A stretch of DNA of 64,000 bases from Streptomyces sulfonofaciens (GTDB taxonomy: Bacteria; Actinomycetota; Actinomycetes; Streptomycetales; Streptomycetaceae): contig NZ_BNCD01000009.1 in assembly GCF_014656295.1 (NCBI RefSeq), positions 1-64,000 of the forward strand, given 5' to 3'. The notes under the pieces are model-generated. The model searched no databases, was not told where the DNA came from, and saw only the letters and a list, made by a program, of their open reading frames with translations. Position numbers and translations under genes: made by a program. This document shows positions 28,110 through 36,218 of this stretch, in pieces. Numbering within the stretch: position 1 is the stretch's first letter; the number at the start of each line of letters is the position of its first letter.

Positions 28110-28358
28110 GTGATCCTGAAAAGAATCGCCGCCGTGTCGCTCTCCTCGGCGACCGTGCTCGCCGCCGGATCCGGCGTCGCGCAGGCCGACAACGACGTGT
28201 ACGTCGTGAAGGATTCACAGGTGCTCAACTGCTTCAACCTGCGCATTGCCGAGGTCTCTGTCCTGTCGACCGGTAACGACAACATCGACTGCGCCACCAA
28301 TGTGGGGCATGTCGAGGCGCCGGAAACAAATGCGGCCTCCGATGCGGTAGGACGATGA
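28110..28358 (+). CDS. Small secreted protein with rodlin-like core, copy A
   Basis: 82 aa. GTG start chosen because AGAGG lies about 7 nt upstream and it opens directly into a signal peptide: basic ILKR, a hydrophobic stretch, and the cleavage site GVAQA-D near residue 26. The mature part of about 56 residues has the core SQVLNCFNLRIAEVSVLS then GNDNIDCATNV, with two Cys exactly 20 residues apart (41 and 61). The layout hydrophobic stretch-VLS-NxNxxC recalls rodlins (for example QDVNVLSNPQNQQC, from memory), which help form the rodlet layer on aerial hyphae. It is shorter than rodlins (about 130 aa), so it may be a related family. Paralogous to the next gene. Confidence 0.7.
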   Translation: MILKRIAAVSLSSATVLAAGSGVAQADNDVYVVKDSQVLNCFNLRIAEVSVLSTGNDNIDCATNVGHVEAPETNAASDAVGR

Positions 28359-28547
28359 AACGGCACCCGTTCGGATCAATACCTGGCGGGCTTCCGGTTC
28401 GTTCACCAATTGGCAGCGCCCGATACTGACTCCCACGAAATGCACAACCCGTCAGGGTGCGCTTCCGTGGGCCGGTCGGCCGACGCCAGCAAACGTGGAC
28501 TTCACATCCGCGGAATTACCCCCACTCCTCAAGGAGAAACAAGAAAC

Positions 28548-28766
28548 ATGATGCTCAAGAAGACCCTCGCCACCTCGTTCACTGCTCTGGCGCTGGCGGG
28601 CGTTGCTGCCGGGACGGCTTCGGCGCAGGACGACATCAGCAACGACAACAACGTGCTGAACTGCAACAGCATCCGCGTCATCGACGTGCCGATCCTGTCG
28701 GCCGCCAACGACAACATCGACTGCTCGCGGAACGTCGACATCGACGTCAAGGGCCACGGCTACTGA
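28548..28766 (+). CDS. Small secreted protein with rodlin-like core, copy B
   Basis: 72 aa. AAGGAG lies 11 nt before the ATG; a second ATG follows at once. Signal peptide: MLKKTLATSFTALALAGVAAG, cleavage GTASA-Q near residue 26. The mature 46 residues are NNVLNCNSIRVIDVPILS then ANDNIDCSRNVDIDVKG, with Cys at 39 and 59, the same 20-residue spacing as copy A. Paired Cys suggests a disulfide in the secreted form. The gene is 190 bp downstream of copy A with its own ribosome-binding site and is followed by a terminator, so it can be expressed separately. Function unknown; a surface or amyloid-like role is an inference from the rodlin resemblance. Confidence 0.75.
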   Translation: MMLKKTLATSFTALALAGVAAGTASAQDDISNDNNVLNCNSIRVIDVPILSAANDNIDCSRNVDIDVKGHGY

Positions 28767-28786
28767 GCCGTACCCCGTCGACACCA

Positions 28787-28814
28787 CCGCCCCCGGTCTC
28801 CCGGCCGGGGGCGG
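28787..28814 (+). terminator. Terminator after the small secreted protein pair
   Basis: Perfect 10-bp stem CCGCCCCCGG / CCGGGGGCGG with an 8-nt loop, 21 nt beyond the stop at 28766. It may also terminate the convergent manC-like gene. Confidence 0.7.
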
Positions 28815-28848
28815 CTTCGCGTGAGCGGCCCCCCGCGGGGGCGCACCC

Positions 28849-29931
28849 TCACCGGTCGGGGGAGAACCGCACCGCGCCCGCGGGAAGAGACGCGTTGCAC
28901 CAGATCCGGACACCGGCGAGCAGTTCGTTGTCGGCACCCACCGACGCCCCGTCACCGATGACCGCGCCGGTGACCACCGTGCGCGCCCCCACCCGGGCAC
29001 CCTCGCCAATCAGCGAGTCGGTGACCACCGCGCCCGGCTCCACCACCGCGTCGCACAGCACCGCGCTGCCCGACAGCCGCGCGCCCGCGCCGATCAGCGC
29101 ACGTTCGCCCACCACCGTGCCGCCGCTGAGCTTGGCACCAGGCGCGACCCGTGCCGAGGGCAGCACCAGGCGGTCCCCGCAGCGGCCCGGCACCGCGGGC
29201 GACGGCGCGCGTCCGAGGACGAGGTCCGCGGAGCCGCGCACGAAGGCCTCGGGGGTGCCCAGGTCCAGCCAGTAGGTGGAGTCGACCATCCCCTGCAGAT
29301 GGGCGCCGGCGGCCAGCAGCCCCGGGAACGTCTCGCGCTCCACGGAGACCGGACGGCCCTCGGGGATGCTGTCGATGACGGAGCGCCGGAACACGTACGC
29401 GCCCGCGTTGATCTGGTCGGTGACGATCTCCTCCGGCGAGCCGGGCTTCTCCAGGAAGGCCAGCACACGGCCGGTGTCGTCGGTCGGCACCAGGCCGTAC
29501 GCCCGCGGGTCGGTGACCCGGGTCAGGTGCAGGGACACATCGGCGCCGGAGGAGGCGTGGGCGGCGACCAGGGCGCGGATGTCGAGGCCCGTGAGGATGT
29601 CGCCGTTGAAGACGAGCACCGGGTCCTCGGGGCCGGAGCGCAGCCGGGAGGAGACGTTGCGGATGGCGCCGCCGGTACCGAGCGGCTCCCGTTCCGTGAC
29701 GTACTCCAGGTGCAGCCCGAACGCCGAGCCGTCGCCGAAGTACGGCTCGAAGACCTCGGCCAGGTAGGACGTCGCCATCACGATGTGCTCGACGCCCGCG
29801 GCCCGGGCCCGCGCCAACTGGTGCGTGAGGAACGGCACGCCCGCCGCCGGCACCATCGGCTTCGGCGTGTTGACCGTGAGCGGGCGCAGCCGGGTGCCCT
29901 TGCCCCCGACCAGAAGGATCGCTTCTGTCAC
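28849..29931 (-). CDS. manC: Sugar-nucleotide pyrophosphorylase (mannose-1-P guanylyltransferase-like)
   Basis: 360 aa. The N-terminal nucleotidyltransferase domain (1-235) shows the signature GGKGTRLRPLTVNTPKPMVP, the metal motif VFNGDILTG, and EKPGSPEEIVTDQINAGAYVF. The C-terminal part (about 250-345) is a left-handed beta helix of hexapeptide repeats (GGTVVGERALIGAGARLSGS). This is the GlmU/GDP-mannose pyrophosphorylase-like architecture; with manA and manB nearby, GTP plus mannose-1-P to GDP-mannose is the likely reaction, but other NDP-hexose products are possible. GTG start. It lies downstream of the PGRP amidase but separated from it by a terminator. Confidence 0.82.
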   Translation of the reverse strand: MTEAILLVGGKGTRLRPLTVNTPKPMVPAAGVPFLTHQLARARAAGVEHIVMATSYLAEVFEPYFGDGSAFGLHLEYVTEREPLGTGGAIRNVSSRLRSGPEDPVLVFNGDILTGLDIRALVAAHASSGADVSLHLTRVTDPRAYGLVPTDDTGRVLAFLEKPGSPEEIVTDQINAGAYVFRRSVIDSIPEGRPVSVERETFPGLLAAGAHLQGMVDSTYWLDLGTPEAFVRGSADLVLGRAPSPAVPGRCGDRLVLPSARVAPGAKLSGGTVVGERALIGAGARLSGSAVLCDAVVEPGAVVTDSLIGEGARVGARTVVTGAVIGDGASVGADNELLAGVRIWCNASLPAGAVRFSPDR

Positions 29932-29955
29932 CTGTCGTCTCTGCTTTCCTGCTTA

Positions 29956-29983
29956 GGCCGGCCGGAGGTTCTTCCGGCCGGCC
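29956..29983 (-). terminator. Hairpin terminator between the PGRP amidase and manC-like genes
   Basis: Perfect 11-bp stem GGCCGGCCGGA / TCCGGCCGGCC with a 6-nt loop GGTTCT, in the 161-bp gap after the amidase stop and 25 nt before the manC-like start. Confidence 0.7.
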
Positions 29984-30092
29984 AGTCTAGGCAGAAGGAC
30001 CGGGGCCGCTACCCGGCGTTTCGGCCGGGTGGGCGCGCCGGGGAGGCGCCCGGGCCCGCACGCCCGGCCCGGCGGCCGGGTGGGCGCGCCGC

Positions 30093-31688
30093 TCAGCGGC
30101 CCTGGAGCGCCGCGGCGCTGCTGCGGACCGTGCCGAGCATGCCGTACAAGCGGGTACCGGGGCAGTCGGTGTTGTAGCCGTCGCGGTGGCCCGAGACGAC
30201 GTTCATCCGGACCTGCTCGCCCGCGGGGAAGAGGTTGCCGCCTGCGGACGTGAGCGAGGTGGTGCCCGCGGGGTCGGCCCCCGTCAGGCCGAGCTTCCAG
30301 GCGGCGAGCCCGGCGAGCGCGTCCACGGCCGCCTGCGGGGGGTCCTCGTCCGTGAAGGTGCCGAGGACGGCCATACCGGTGCTGTCCGTGTTGAACCCCA
30401 TGGTGTGGGCGCCCATGACCGCCTTCTCCACGCCGCCCGCCCGGCCCTCGTAGACCGTCCCGCACTTGTCGACGAGGAAGTTGTAGCCGATGTCCCGCCA
30501 GCCCATGGTCTCCACGTGGTAGCGGTAGATGCCGCGGACCACCTCGGCGGCCTGGGCGCACGTGTAGTCGTTGCCCGTGTCGGTGTGGTGCACGAAGGCG
30601 GCCTTCACCGTCCCGGTGTAGCGGAACCCGCTCTCCCGCAGGCTCTCGTCGGCACCCCAGTCCGCGCGGCTGACGATGACCGGCCGCGGCGCCGCGTCGG
30701 GGACGGCGTCACGGACCGCGTCACGGACCGTGTCGGGGACGGCGTCACGGACGGCGGGTGACGCGGCCACCGGCTCCGCCGTGCCCGGCTCCGCGGAGGC
30801 GGCACCGCTCGGCCGACCCGCCGCCGCCCCGCCAGCCCGGGCCGCGGCGCTCACCGTGCTCGCTGTGCTCGCCGTGGCCGCGGGCGTTCCGCGCACCGCG
30901 GGAGCGCCGTCCGCGGTGCCGGGGTCGACGAGTTCCAGCCGCAGCCCGTCGGGCAGCGGGCTCGCCGCCCCACCGGTTCCGCCGTCGTCCGGTCCGCCGT
31001 CCCCCCGCCGCGCGACCGGCCCCGTGGACACCGGCTCCGCGTCCGCACCGGTCGGCACGCCGTCCGCAGCCCTCCGGCCCGCGCCGTCACCCCCTCCGCC
31101 GGTGGCGCCCGTCCCGCGTCCCCCGGCGGCGCCCGGGCCGCCTCTCTCCGCGGCGTCCGTGCCGCCTCCCCCCGCCGCGTCCGTGCTCCCCCGTTCGGCG
31201 GGCGCTCCCTTGCCGCCCCGCACCGCGGGTGTCACCCGGACCTGGACGCCGTCCGACCTGCCCACCCACAGTGGTGCCGTGGCGCCGCCCACCCGGGGCC
31301 CGGCGCGTTCCGCGGAACCCGGGTCGGGCGCATGGTCGTGGGCGTGCGTCGGGACGTCGCGCCAGCGCGACCAGGTGGTGCCGCCGGCCGGGCGGGTGCG
31401 GACCTGGACCCGGCCGTCGAGTCGGGCGTCCGGGTCGTCCCAGGCGACGCCGAGGAGGGAGAAGGGAGAGACATGACGCTGTGTCAGCCCCCGTGCCGGT
31501 GCGCCTCCCAGGGCACGGTCGGCCGCGAGGGGGGCCAGCGGCAGGGACCGCGTACCGCCCGAGGCGGCACCGGCCACCGGCGCGGACGGCGCGGCGGTCG
31601 CCGCCCGGGCACCGGACGGAAGGGTGAAGGGCAGGGAAAGGGCGGCCACGCATGTGACGCCCGCTGAGGAAGCAAGAAATCCACGCAT
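30093..31688 (-). CDS. Secreted peptidoglycan recognition protein / N-acetylmuramoyl-L-alanine amidase
   Basis: 531 aa. Signal peptide about 1-29 (ALSLPFTLPSGARA-A). An N-terminal ligand-like beta region (75-150) is followed by a long Ala/Gly/Pro/Asp linker (about 155-325) with an imperfect VRDAV/VPDAV repeat near 310-330. The C-terminal PGRP/amidase_2 domain (about 335-525) carries the zinc ligands His in AFVHHTD, His in VSGHRDGYNTD and Cys in DCPG, plus WRDIGYNFLVDKCG. It should cleave the lactyl-amide bond between MurNAc and L-Ala in the wall. It lies in a cell-wall neighbourhood upstream of manC. The start has only a weak ribosome-binding site. Confidence 0.9.
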   Translation of the reverse strand: MRGFLASSAGVTCVAALSLPFTLPSGARAATAAPSAPVAGAASGGTRSLPLAPLAADRALGGAPARGLTQRHVSPFSLLGVAWDDPDARLDGRVQVRTRPAGGTTWSRWRDVPTHAHDHAPDPGSAERAGPRVGGATAPLWVGRSDGVQVRVTPAVRGGKGAPAERGSTDAAGGGGTDAAERGGPGAAGGRGTGATGGGGDGAGRRAADGVPTGADAEPVSTGPVARRGDGGPDDGGTGGAASPLPDGLRLELVDPGTADGAPAVRGTPAATASTASTVSAAARAGGAAAGRPSGAASAEPGTAEPVAASPAVRDAVPDTVRDAVRDAVPDAAPRPVIVSRADWGADESLRESGFRYTGTVKAAFVHHTDTGNDYTCAQAAEVVRGIYRYHVETMGWRDIGYNFLVDKCGTVYEGRAGGVEKAVMGAHTMGFNTDSTGMAVLGTFTDEDPPQAAVDALAGLAAWKLGLTGADPAGTTSLTSAGGNLFPAGEQVRMNVVSGHRDGYNTDCPGTRLYGMLGTVRSSAAALQGR

Positions 31689-31826
31689 GCATCCGATCGT
31701 TGACAGATGCCAGCAAAACTGTCCATTTCACCCCGCGCTCCCGCTCAGCCCCGGCTGACGCGCCGTCGGCCCAACCGGGTGGCCCCCGCCTCCCCCGCCC
31801 GGCCGCATCCGTCCGAGGCGCCCGCG

Positions 31827-31832
31827 TAGGCT
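31827..31832 (+). promoter_or_regulatory. -10-like TAGGCT just before the TIGR03089 gene
   Basis: 7 nt upstream of the GTG start at 31840, which has no Shine-Dalgarno; consistent with leaderless transcription. Confidence 0.4.
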
Positions 31833-31839
31833 TAGCGGC

Positions 31840-32595
31840 GTGAACACCACCGACCGCACCCCCGCCGACCTGCTGCGATCCGCACTCGCCGCGGACCCGG
31901 GCCGCCCTCTGGTGACCTTCTACGACGACGCGACGGGTGAACGCGTCGAATTGTCCGTGGCGACCTTCGCCAATTGGGTGGCCAAGACGGCGAACCTCCT
32001 CCAGGGCGATCTCGCGGCCGAGCCGGGTGACCGGCTCGCCCTGCTGCTGCCCGCGCACTGGCAGACCGCGGTGTGGCTGCTGGCCTGCTCCTCGGCGGGT
32101 GTGATCGCGGATGTCGGCGGTGACCCGGCGGAGGCGGATCTGGTGGTCAGCGGGCCTGATGCGCTCGATGCGGCGCGCGCCTGCCGCGGGGAGCGCGTGG
32201 CGCTCGCACTGCGCCCGCTGGGCGGCCGTTTCCCGCAGCCCCCGGAGGGCTTCACCGACTACGCGGTGGAGGTACCGGGCCAGGGCGACCGCTTCACGCC
32301 GTTCGCGCCCGTCGACCCCGCCGCGCCCGCGCTGATCGTCGCCGGCGCCGAGCTGTCCGGTGCGCAGGTGGCGGCGCGCGCCGCGGCCGACGCCCCGGGA
32401 CTCGGCCTGACGGGCCCGGGCTGCCGGCTGCTGTCCACGCGCGGCTACGACACCTGGGACGGCCTGAGCGCCGGGCTCTACGCACCGCTGGCGGCAGATG
32501 GCTCCGTGGTGCTCTGCCGCCACCCGGAGCAGCTCGCCGGAGACACCCTGGACAAGCGCATCGGGACCGAGCGGGTGACGGCCACCGCCCGCTAG
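31840..32595 (+). CDS. TIGR03089 family protein (AMP-binding-enzyme-like N-terminal fold)
   Basis: 251 aa, GTG start. The N-terminus (NTTDRTPADLLRSALAADPGRPLVTFYDDATGERVELS) and LQGDLAAEPGDRLALLLPAHWQTAVWLLACSSAGVIADVGGDPAEADLVVSGPD recall the first subdomain of acyl/aryl-CoA synthetases, but the P-loop and adenylate-forming signature of complete enzymes are absent. This matches the short actinobacterial TIGR03089 family, of unknown function. It sits between the PGRP amidase and the first LCP gene. Confidence 0.85.
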   Translation: MNTTDRTPADLLRSALAADPGRPLVTFYDDATGERVELSVATFANWVAKTANLLQGDLAAEPGDRLALLLPAHWQTAVWLLACSSAGVIADVGGDPAEADLVVSGPDALDAARACRGERVALALRPLGGRFPQPPEGFTDYAVEVPGQGDRFTPFAPVDPAAPALIVAGAELSGAQVAARAAADAPGLGLTGPGCRLLSTRGYDTWDGLSAGLYAPLAADGSVVLCRHPEQLAGDTLDKRIGTERVTATAR

Positions 32596-32845
32596 CCACA
32601 CGGTCAAGGAACCCCCGGGCGGGACGCCCGCGCCTGCCACCCGCCTCCCGGACCACCCGCCTCCCGGCAGACTCGCCTCCCGCGCCACCCGGCCCCCGCA
32701 CCACCCGTTCGGCCCCGTGCGCCCCGGGGTCCGCGCGCCGCGGCGGCGCCGGCGGGTCATGGTCGTAGGGACAGCCCGGGCACCGGCCGGGCAGCCGCTG
32801 CCGGGCCGGGCCGGGCACCGACGTCCCGAGGGGGTGGATGCACAG

Positions 32846-34054
32846 GTGGCCGACACCGAGGGCACGCCGGAGCCCGAGCGCCCGGACGACCGCGCGTCCG
32901 TACCGCCCGCACCCGGCACCCCCGCCGGCTCCGCCCCCACCGGCACGGGCGCCGTCCGCCGCAGGCGCCGCATGCTGCGCGGGGCGGCGCTGGGAGGCGC
33001 CGTGCTCGTGCTGGCCGCCGGCGGGGCGGGCTGGGTGGCCTACGAGGAGCTGAACGGCAACATCACCGCGGACACGGGCGCGGCCGCCGAACTGGAGCGG
33101 TACGAGAAGGAGCGGCCCACGGCACTGGTCCGCGGCGCCCAGAACATCCTGCTGATCGGCTCCGACAGCAGGGCGGGCGCGGTCAACCGCAGGTACGGCC
33201 ACGACAACGGCACCCAGCGCTCCGACACCACGATCCTGCTGCACCTCGCGGCCGACCGGCGCCGGGCGACGGCGGTCTCCGTCCCGCGCGACCTGATGGT
33301 GCAGGTGCCGGCCTGCCGCAGGCGCGACGGCACCGGGACCCGGCCGGTCCGGGCGATGTTCAACCACGCCTTCGAGACCGGCGGTTCGGCCTGCACGGTC
33401 CGCACCGTCGAGAAGCTCACCGGCATCCGCGTCGACCACTACATGATCATCGACTTCCGGGGCTTCAGGCGGATGGTGGACGCGCTGGGCGGCGTGCGGG
33501 TCTGCCTCAGGCAGCCCGTGCGCGACGCCGACGCCCACCTGGCACTGCCCGCAGGACGGCAGACCCTCGACGGCGAGCAGGCCCTCGGCTACGTGCGCGC
33601 CCGCAAGAGCCTGGGCAACGGCAGTGACACCGACCGCATCGACCGCCAGCAGCGCTTCCTGGGCGCCCTGGTGGCCAAGGTGCGCAGCAACGGCGTGCTG
33701 CTCAACCCGGGCCGCCTCTACCCGGTGCTGGACGCGGCGACGTCGTCGCTGACGACCGATCCGGGCCTGGCGAGCCTGCGGGGCCTTTACGACCTGGTGC
33801 GGGGCGTGCGCAACATCCCCACAGGACATATCCAGTTCCTGACCCTGCCCCGCCGCCCGTACCCCGGCAACGCCAATCGTGATCAACTCGTCAGAAACGC
33901 GGCGGAAAAGCTCTTCGGCCAGCTCCGTACGGACGCTCCCGTGGAGGTCGTCCACGCGCCGCGGGAGGGTGCGCACGACAGGAACGGCGGAGCGAGGCGT
34001 TCTCCAGCCCCGACATTCCGGGGCAATACGGCGGCGCAGGACACGTGCGGATGA
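32846..34054 (+). CDS. LCP (LytR-CpsA-Psr) family protein 1
   Basis: About 402 aa. A short cytoplasmic Pro-rich N-terminus and RRRRR precede one membrane helix (about 45-66). The extracellular LCP domain (about 95-310) follows, with NILLIGSDSRAG, RSDTTILLHL, SVPRDLMVQVP, the Cys-containing HAFETGGSACTVRTVEKLTGIRVDHYMIIDF, and GEQALGYVRARKSLGNGSDTDRIDRQQRF. The Arg and Asp residues that bind the polyprenyl pyrophosphate headgroup are present. LCP proteins ligate wall glycopolymers to peptidoglycan. No LytR_C domain follows. Start GTG chosen for GAGGGGG about 12 nt upstream; GTG at 32834 is an alternative. Confidence 0.9.
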   Translation: MADTEGTPEPERPDDRASVPPAPGTPAGSAPTGTGAVRRRRRMLRGAALGGAVLVLAAGGAGWVAYEELNGNITADTGAAAELERYEKERPTALVRGAQNILLIGSDSRAGAVNRRYGHDNGTQRSDTTILLHLAADRRRATAVSVPRDLMVQVPACRRRDGTGTRPVRAMFNHAFETGGSACTVRTVEKLTGIRVDHYMIIDFRGFRRMVDALGGVRVCLRQPVRDADAHLALPAGRQTLDGEQALGYVRARKSLGNGSDTDRIDRQQRFLGALVAKVRSNGVLLNPGRLYPVLDAATSSLTTDPGLASLRGLYDLVRGVRNIPTGHIQFLTLPRRPYPGNANRDQLVRNAAEKLFGQLRTDAPVEVVHAPREGAHDRNGGARRSPAPTFRGNTAAQDTCG

Positions 34055-34130
34055 GGGCTACCGCACCCGAGCATGGCCCGAAGTACCCCACAGGAGTAAA
34101 ACGATCGCCAACGGGGGCCCTTCGTTTCGC

Positions 34131-34154
34131 GGAATTGCGGGGGATTGCCCGGTT
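34131..34154 (+). promoter_or_regulatory. Possible SigE-type promoter before LCP gene 2
   Basis: GGAAT (34131-34135), 16-nt spacer, GTT (34152-34154). SigE, the envelope-stress ECF sigma factor of Streptomyces, recognises GGAAC-like -35 elements with a similar spacer, and LCP genes are among its known targets. The -35 differs at the last base. Confidence 0.3.
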
Positions 34155-34322
34155 GTAGGGACGTGGAATTTGTCACCGTCGTCGTTCCGTACTGAAGTGG
34201 GCGGATAGTGTGAGCGGTCCGGTGCACCAGGCCACTTGGTCGCACACTGCTGGACGACTCACCGAGCGCCTCGACAGGCAAGGGGGAAGGCGCCGCGTGG
34301 CCCCGACGGAGGACGGACAACC

Positions 34323-36149
34323 GTGGACGCGCAAGGCCGTGGGCGGTCGGACGACATCGACCCCGCAGACCAGTGGGTACTGAACCCGGACACCGGCGAT
34401 TACGAACTGCGACTGAACCCCTCCGCTGGGCAGTCGCCCATGCCGGGCCAGCGCGGCGGTGGGCGCGGCGGCCGTGCCGCGGAGCGGCAGGGCGGCGGCC
34501 GGCGCCGCCCCCAGCAGGGTGAGCGGTCGGCGCAGCGCGCCACCGGGGCGGACGCCGCGGGCCGGCGCCCGCCCGGCCGCCGGGCCGGCGGGCGCGGTGC
34601 GCCGCCCCAGGAGGACGTGGACGCCCCGAGGGTGCCCGGGCAGCGCAGGCGGCGCCCGGTCCAGGAGCCGGCGCCGGGCCGCCGCCGCGGACGGCCGAAG
34701 AAGAAGTCCACGGCGAAGAAGGCGCTGCTGTGGACCGGCGGCGTGATGGCGTTCGTGCTGGTCGGCACGGGCACGGCCGGGTACCTCTACTACCGGCACC
34801 TGGACAACAACATCAACACCACCGACGTCGCCGGTGCGGGCAGCAGCGGCTTCGCCAAGGACGCGGCCTTCAACGTCCTGCTGATCGGCACGGACAAGCG
34901 CACCGGCAAGGGCAACGAGGGCTACGGGGACAAGGGGAGCGTCGGGCACGCGGACACCAACATCCTGCTGCACGTCTCCAAGGACCGCACGAACGCCACC
35001 GCGCTGAGCATCCCGCGCGACCTGATCACCGACATCCCCGACTGCCCGACGAAGCAGCCGGACGGCTCCACCAGGATCGTGCCGGGCACGGACGACGTGC
35101 GCTTCAACACCAGCCTCGGTCAGGACGGCCGCGACCCGGGTTGCACCATGCGCACCGTCGACCAGATCACCGGTGTGCACGTGGACCACTTCATGATGGC
35201 CGACTTCAACGCGGTCAAGACGCTCAGCGCCGCCGTCGGCGGCGTCGACGTCTGCCTCGGCAAGGACGTGGACGACCCCGACTCGCACCTCAAGCTGTCC
35301 GCCGGGCACCACAACCTCAAGGGCGAGCAGGCGCTGGCGTTCGTGCGCACCCGGCACAGCTTCGGCAACGAGGGCGACCTGGACCGCATCAAGGTCCAGC
35401 AGCAGTTCCTCGGCTCGCTGATGCGGAAGATGTCCTCCAGCGACACGCTCACCAGCCCGAGCAAGCTGACCAGCCTCGCGGAGTCGGCGACCAAGGCGCT
35501 GACCGTGGACACCGGCATCGGCCACATCAGCACCCTCAAGGACGTCGCCCTGGAGCTGAAGAAGGTGCCGCCGAAGAACATCACGTTCACCACGCTGCCG
35601 GTGGTGGACAACCCGAACGAAGTGGTGCACGCGACGGTCGTCGTCAACAAGGCCCAGGCCGACCCGCTGTTCGCGATGCTCCGCGACGACGTGTCGCTGA
35701 CCGAGGTCAAGAAGAAGGAGTCGCAGCACAAGGCCGAGCAGGCCGACCGCCTCAAGGGTCCCAAGTCGGCCGCGTCCGACGTGCGCGTCAACATCTACAA
35801 CGGCGGCGCCGTGGCGGGCTCCGCCCAGGAGACCCTGAGCTGGCTGCAGAACACCGAGGGCGTGCTGAAGTCGAGCCAGTTGGGCAACGCCCCCGCCAAC
35901 GTCGCGAAGACCACACTCGAGTACTCCCCCGACCAGGCCGACCAGGCGCGTGAGCTGGCCGACCTCATGGGGCTGCCCGCCTCGGCGATGAAGCCGGGCA
36001 AGAGCGAGGAGAACGACCAGGGGCTGCCCGCGGTCGTGCTCACCCTGGGGCAGGACTTCAAGGGCGCGGGGGTGCCCATAGCCGCTCCGTCGAAGGCGCC
36101 GGAGGGAATCCAGAAGGTCGAAGCCGACAAGGCGGTCTGCGCCAAGTAA
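34323..36149 (+). CDS. LCP family protein 2, with LytR_C domain
   Basis: 608 aa; GTG start with GGAGGA upstream. The cytoplasmic N-terminus (1-135) begins with DQWVLNPDTGDYELRL and becomes strongly Arg/Gly-rich, ending in RRGRPKKKSTAKK before the membrane helix (about 139-160). The LCP domain (about 185-410) has NVLLIGTDKRTGKGN, HADTNILLHVSKD, SIPRDLITDIPDC and GEQALAFVRTRHSFGNEGDLDRIKVQQQF. The C-terminal LytR_C domain (about 485-590) has DVRVNIYNGGAVAGSAQETL and a terminal Cys. The expected function is transfer of glycopolymer from lipid carrier to peptidoglycan. Second of three LCP genes in a row on this strand. Confidence 0.94.
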   Translation: MDAQGRGRSDDIDPADQWVLNPDTGDYELRLNPSAGQSPMPGQRGGGRGGRAAERQGGGRRRPQQGERSAQRATGADAAGRRPPGRRAGGRGAPPQEDVDAPRVPGQRRRRPVQEPAPGRRRGRPKKKSTAKKALLWTGGVMAFVLVGTGTAGYLYYRHLDNNINTTDVAGAGSSGFAKDAAFNVLLIGTDKRTGKGNEGYGDKGSVGHADTNILLHVSKDRTNATALSIPRDLITDIPDCPTKQPDGSTRIVPGTDDVRFNTSLGQDGRDPGCTMRTVDQITGVHVDHFMMADFNAVKTLSAAVGGVDVCLGKDVDDPDSHLKLSAGHHNLKGEQALAFVRTRHSFGNEGDLDRIKVQQQFLGSLMRKMSSSDTLTSPSKLTSLAESATKALTVDTGIGHISTLKDVALELKKVPPKNITFTTLPVVDNPNEVVHATVVVNKAQADPLFAMLRDDVSLTEVKKKESQHKAEQADRLKGPKSAASDVRVNIYNGGAVAGSAQETLSWLQNTEGVLKSSQLGNAPANVAKTTLEYSPDQADQARELADLMGLPASAMKPGKSEENDQGLPAVVLTLGQDFKGAGVPIAAPSKAPEGIQKVEADKAVCAK

Positions 36150-36218
36150 CCCTCAAGGGGTTTCACGCGTCTAACCGGGCGTAGGGGGCCCGAAGGGCGC
36201 AGGGTGGGGAGGCAGGGC

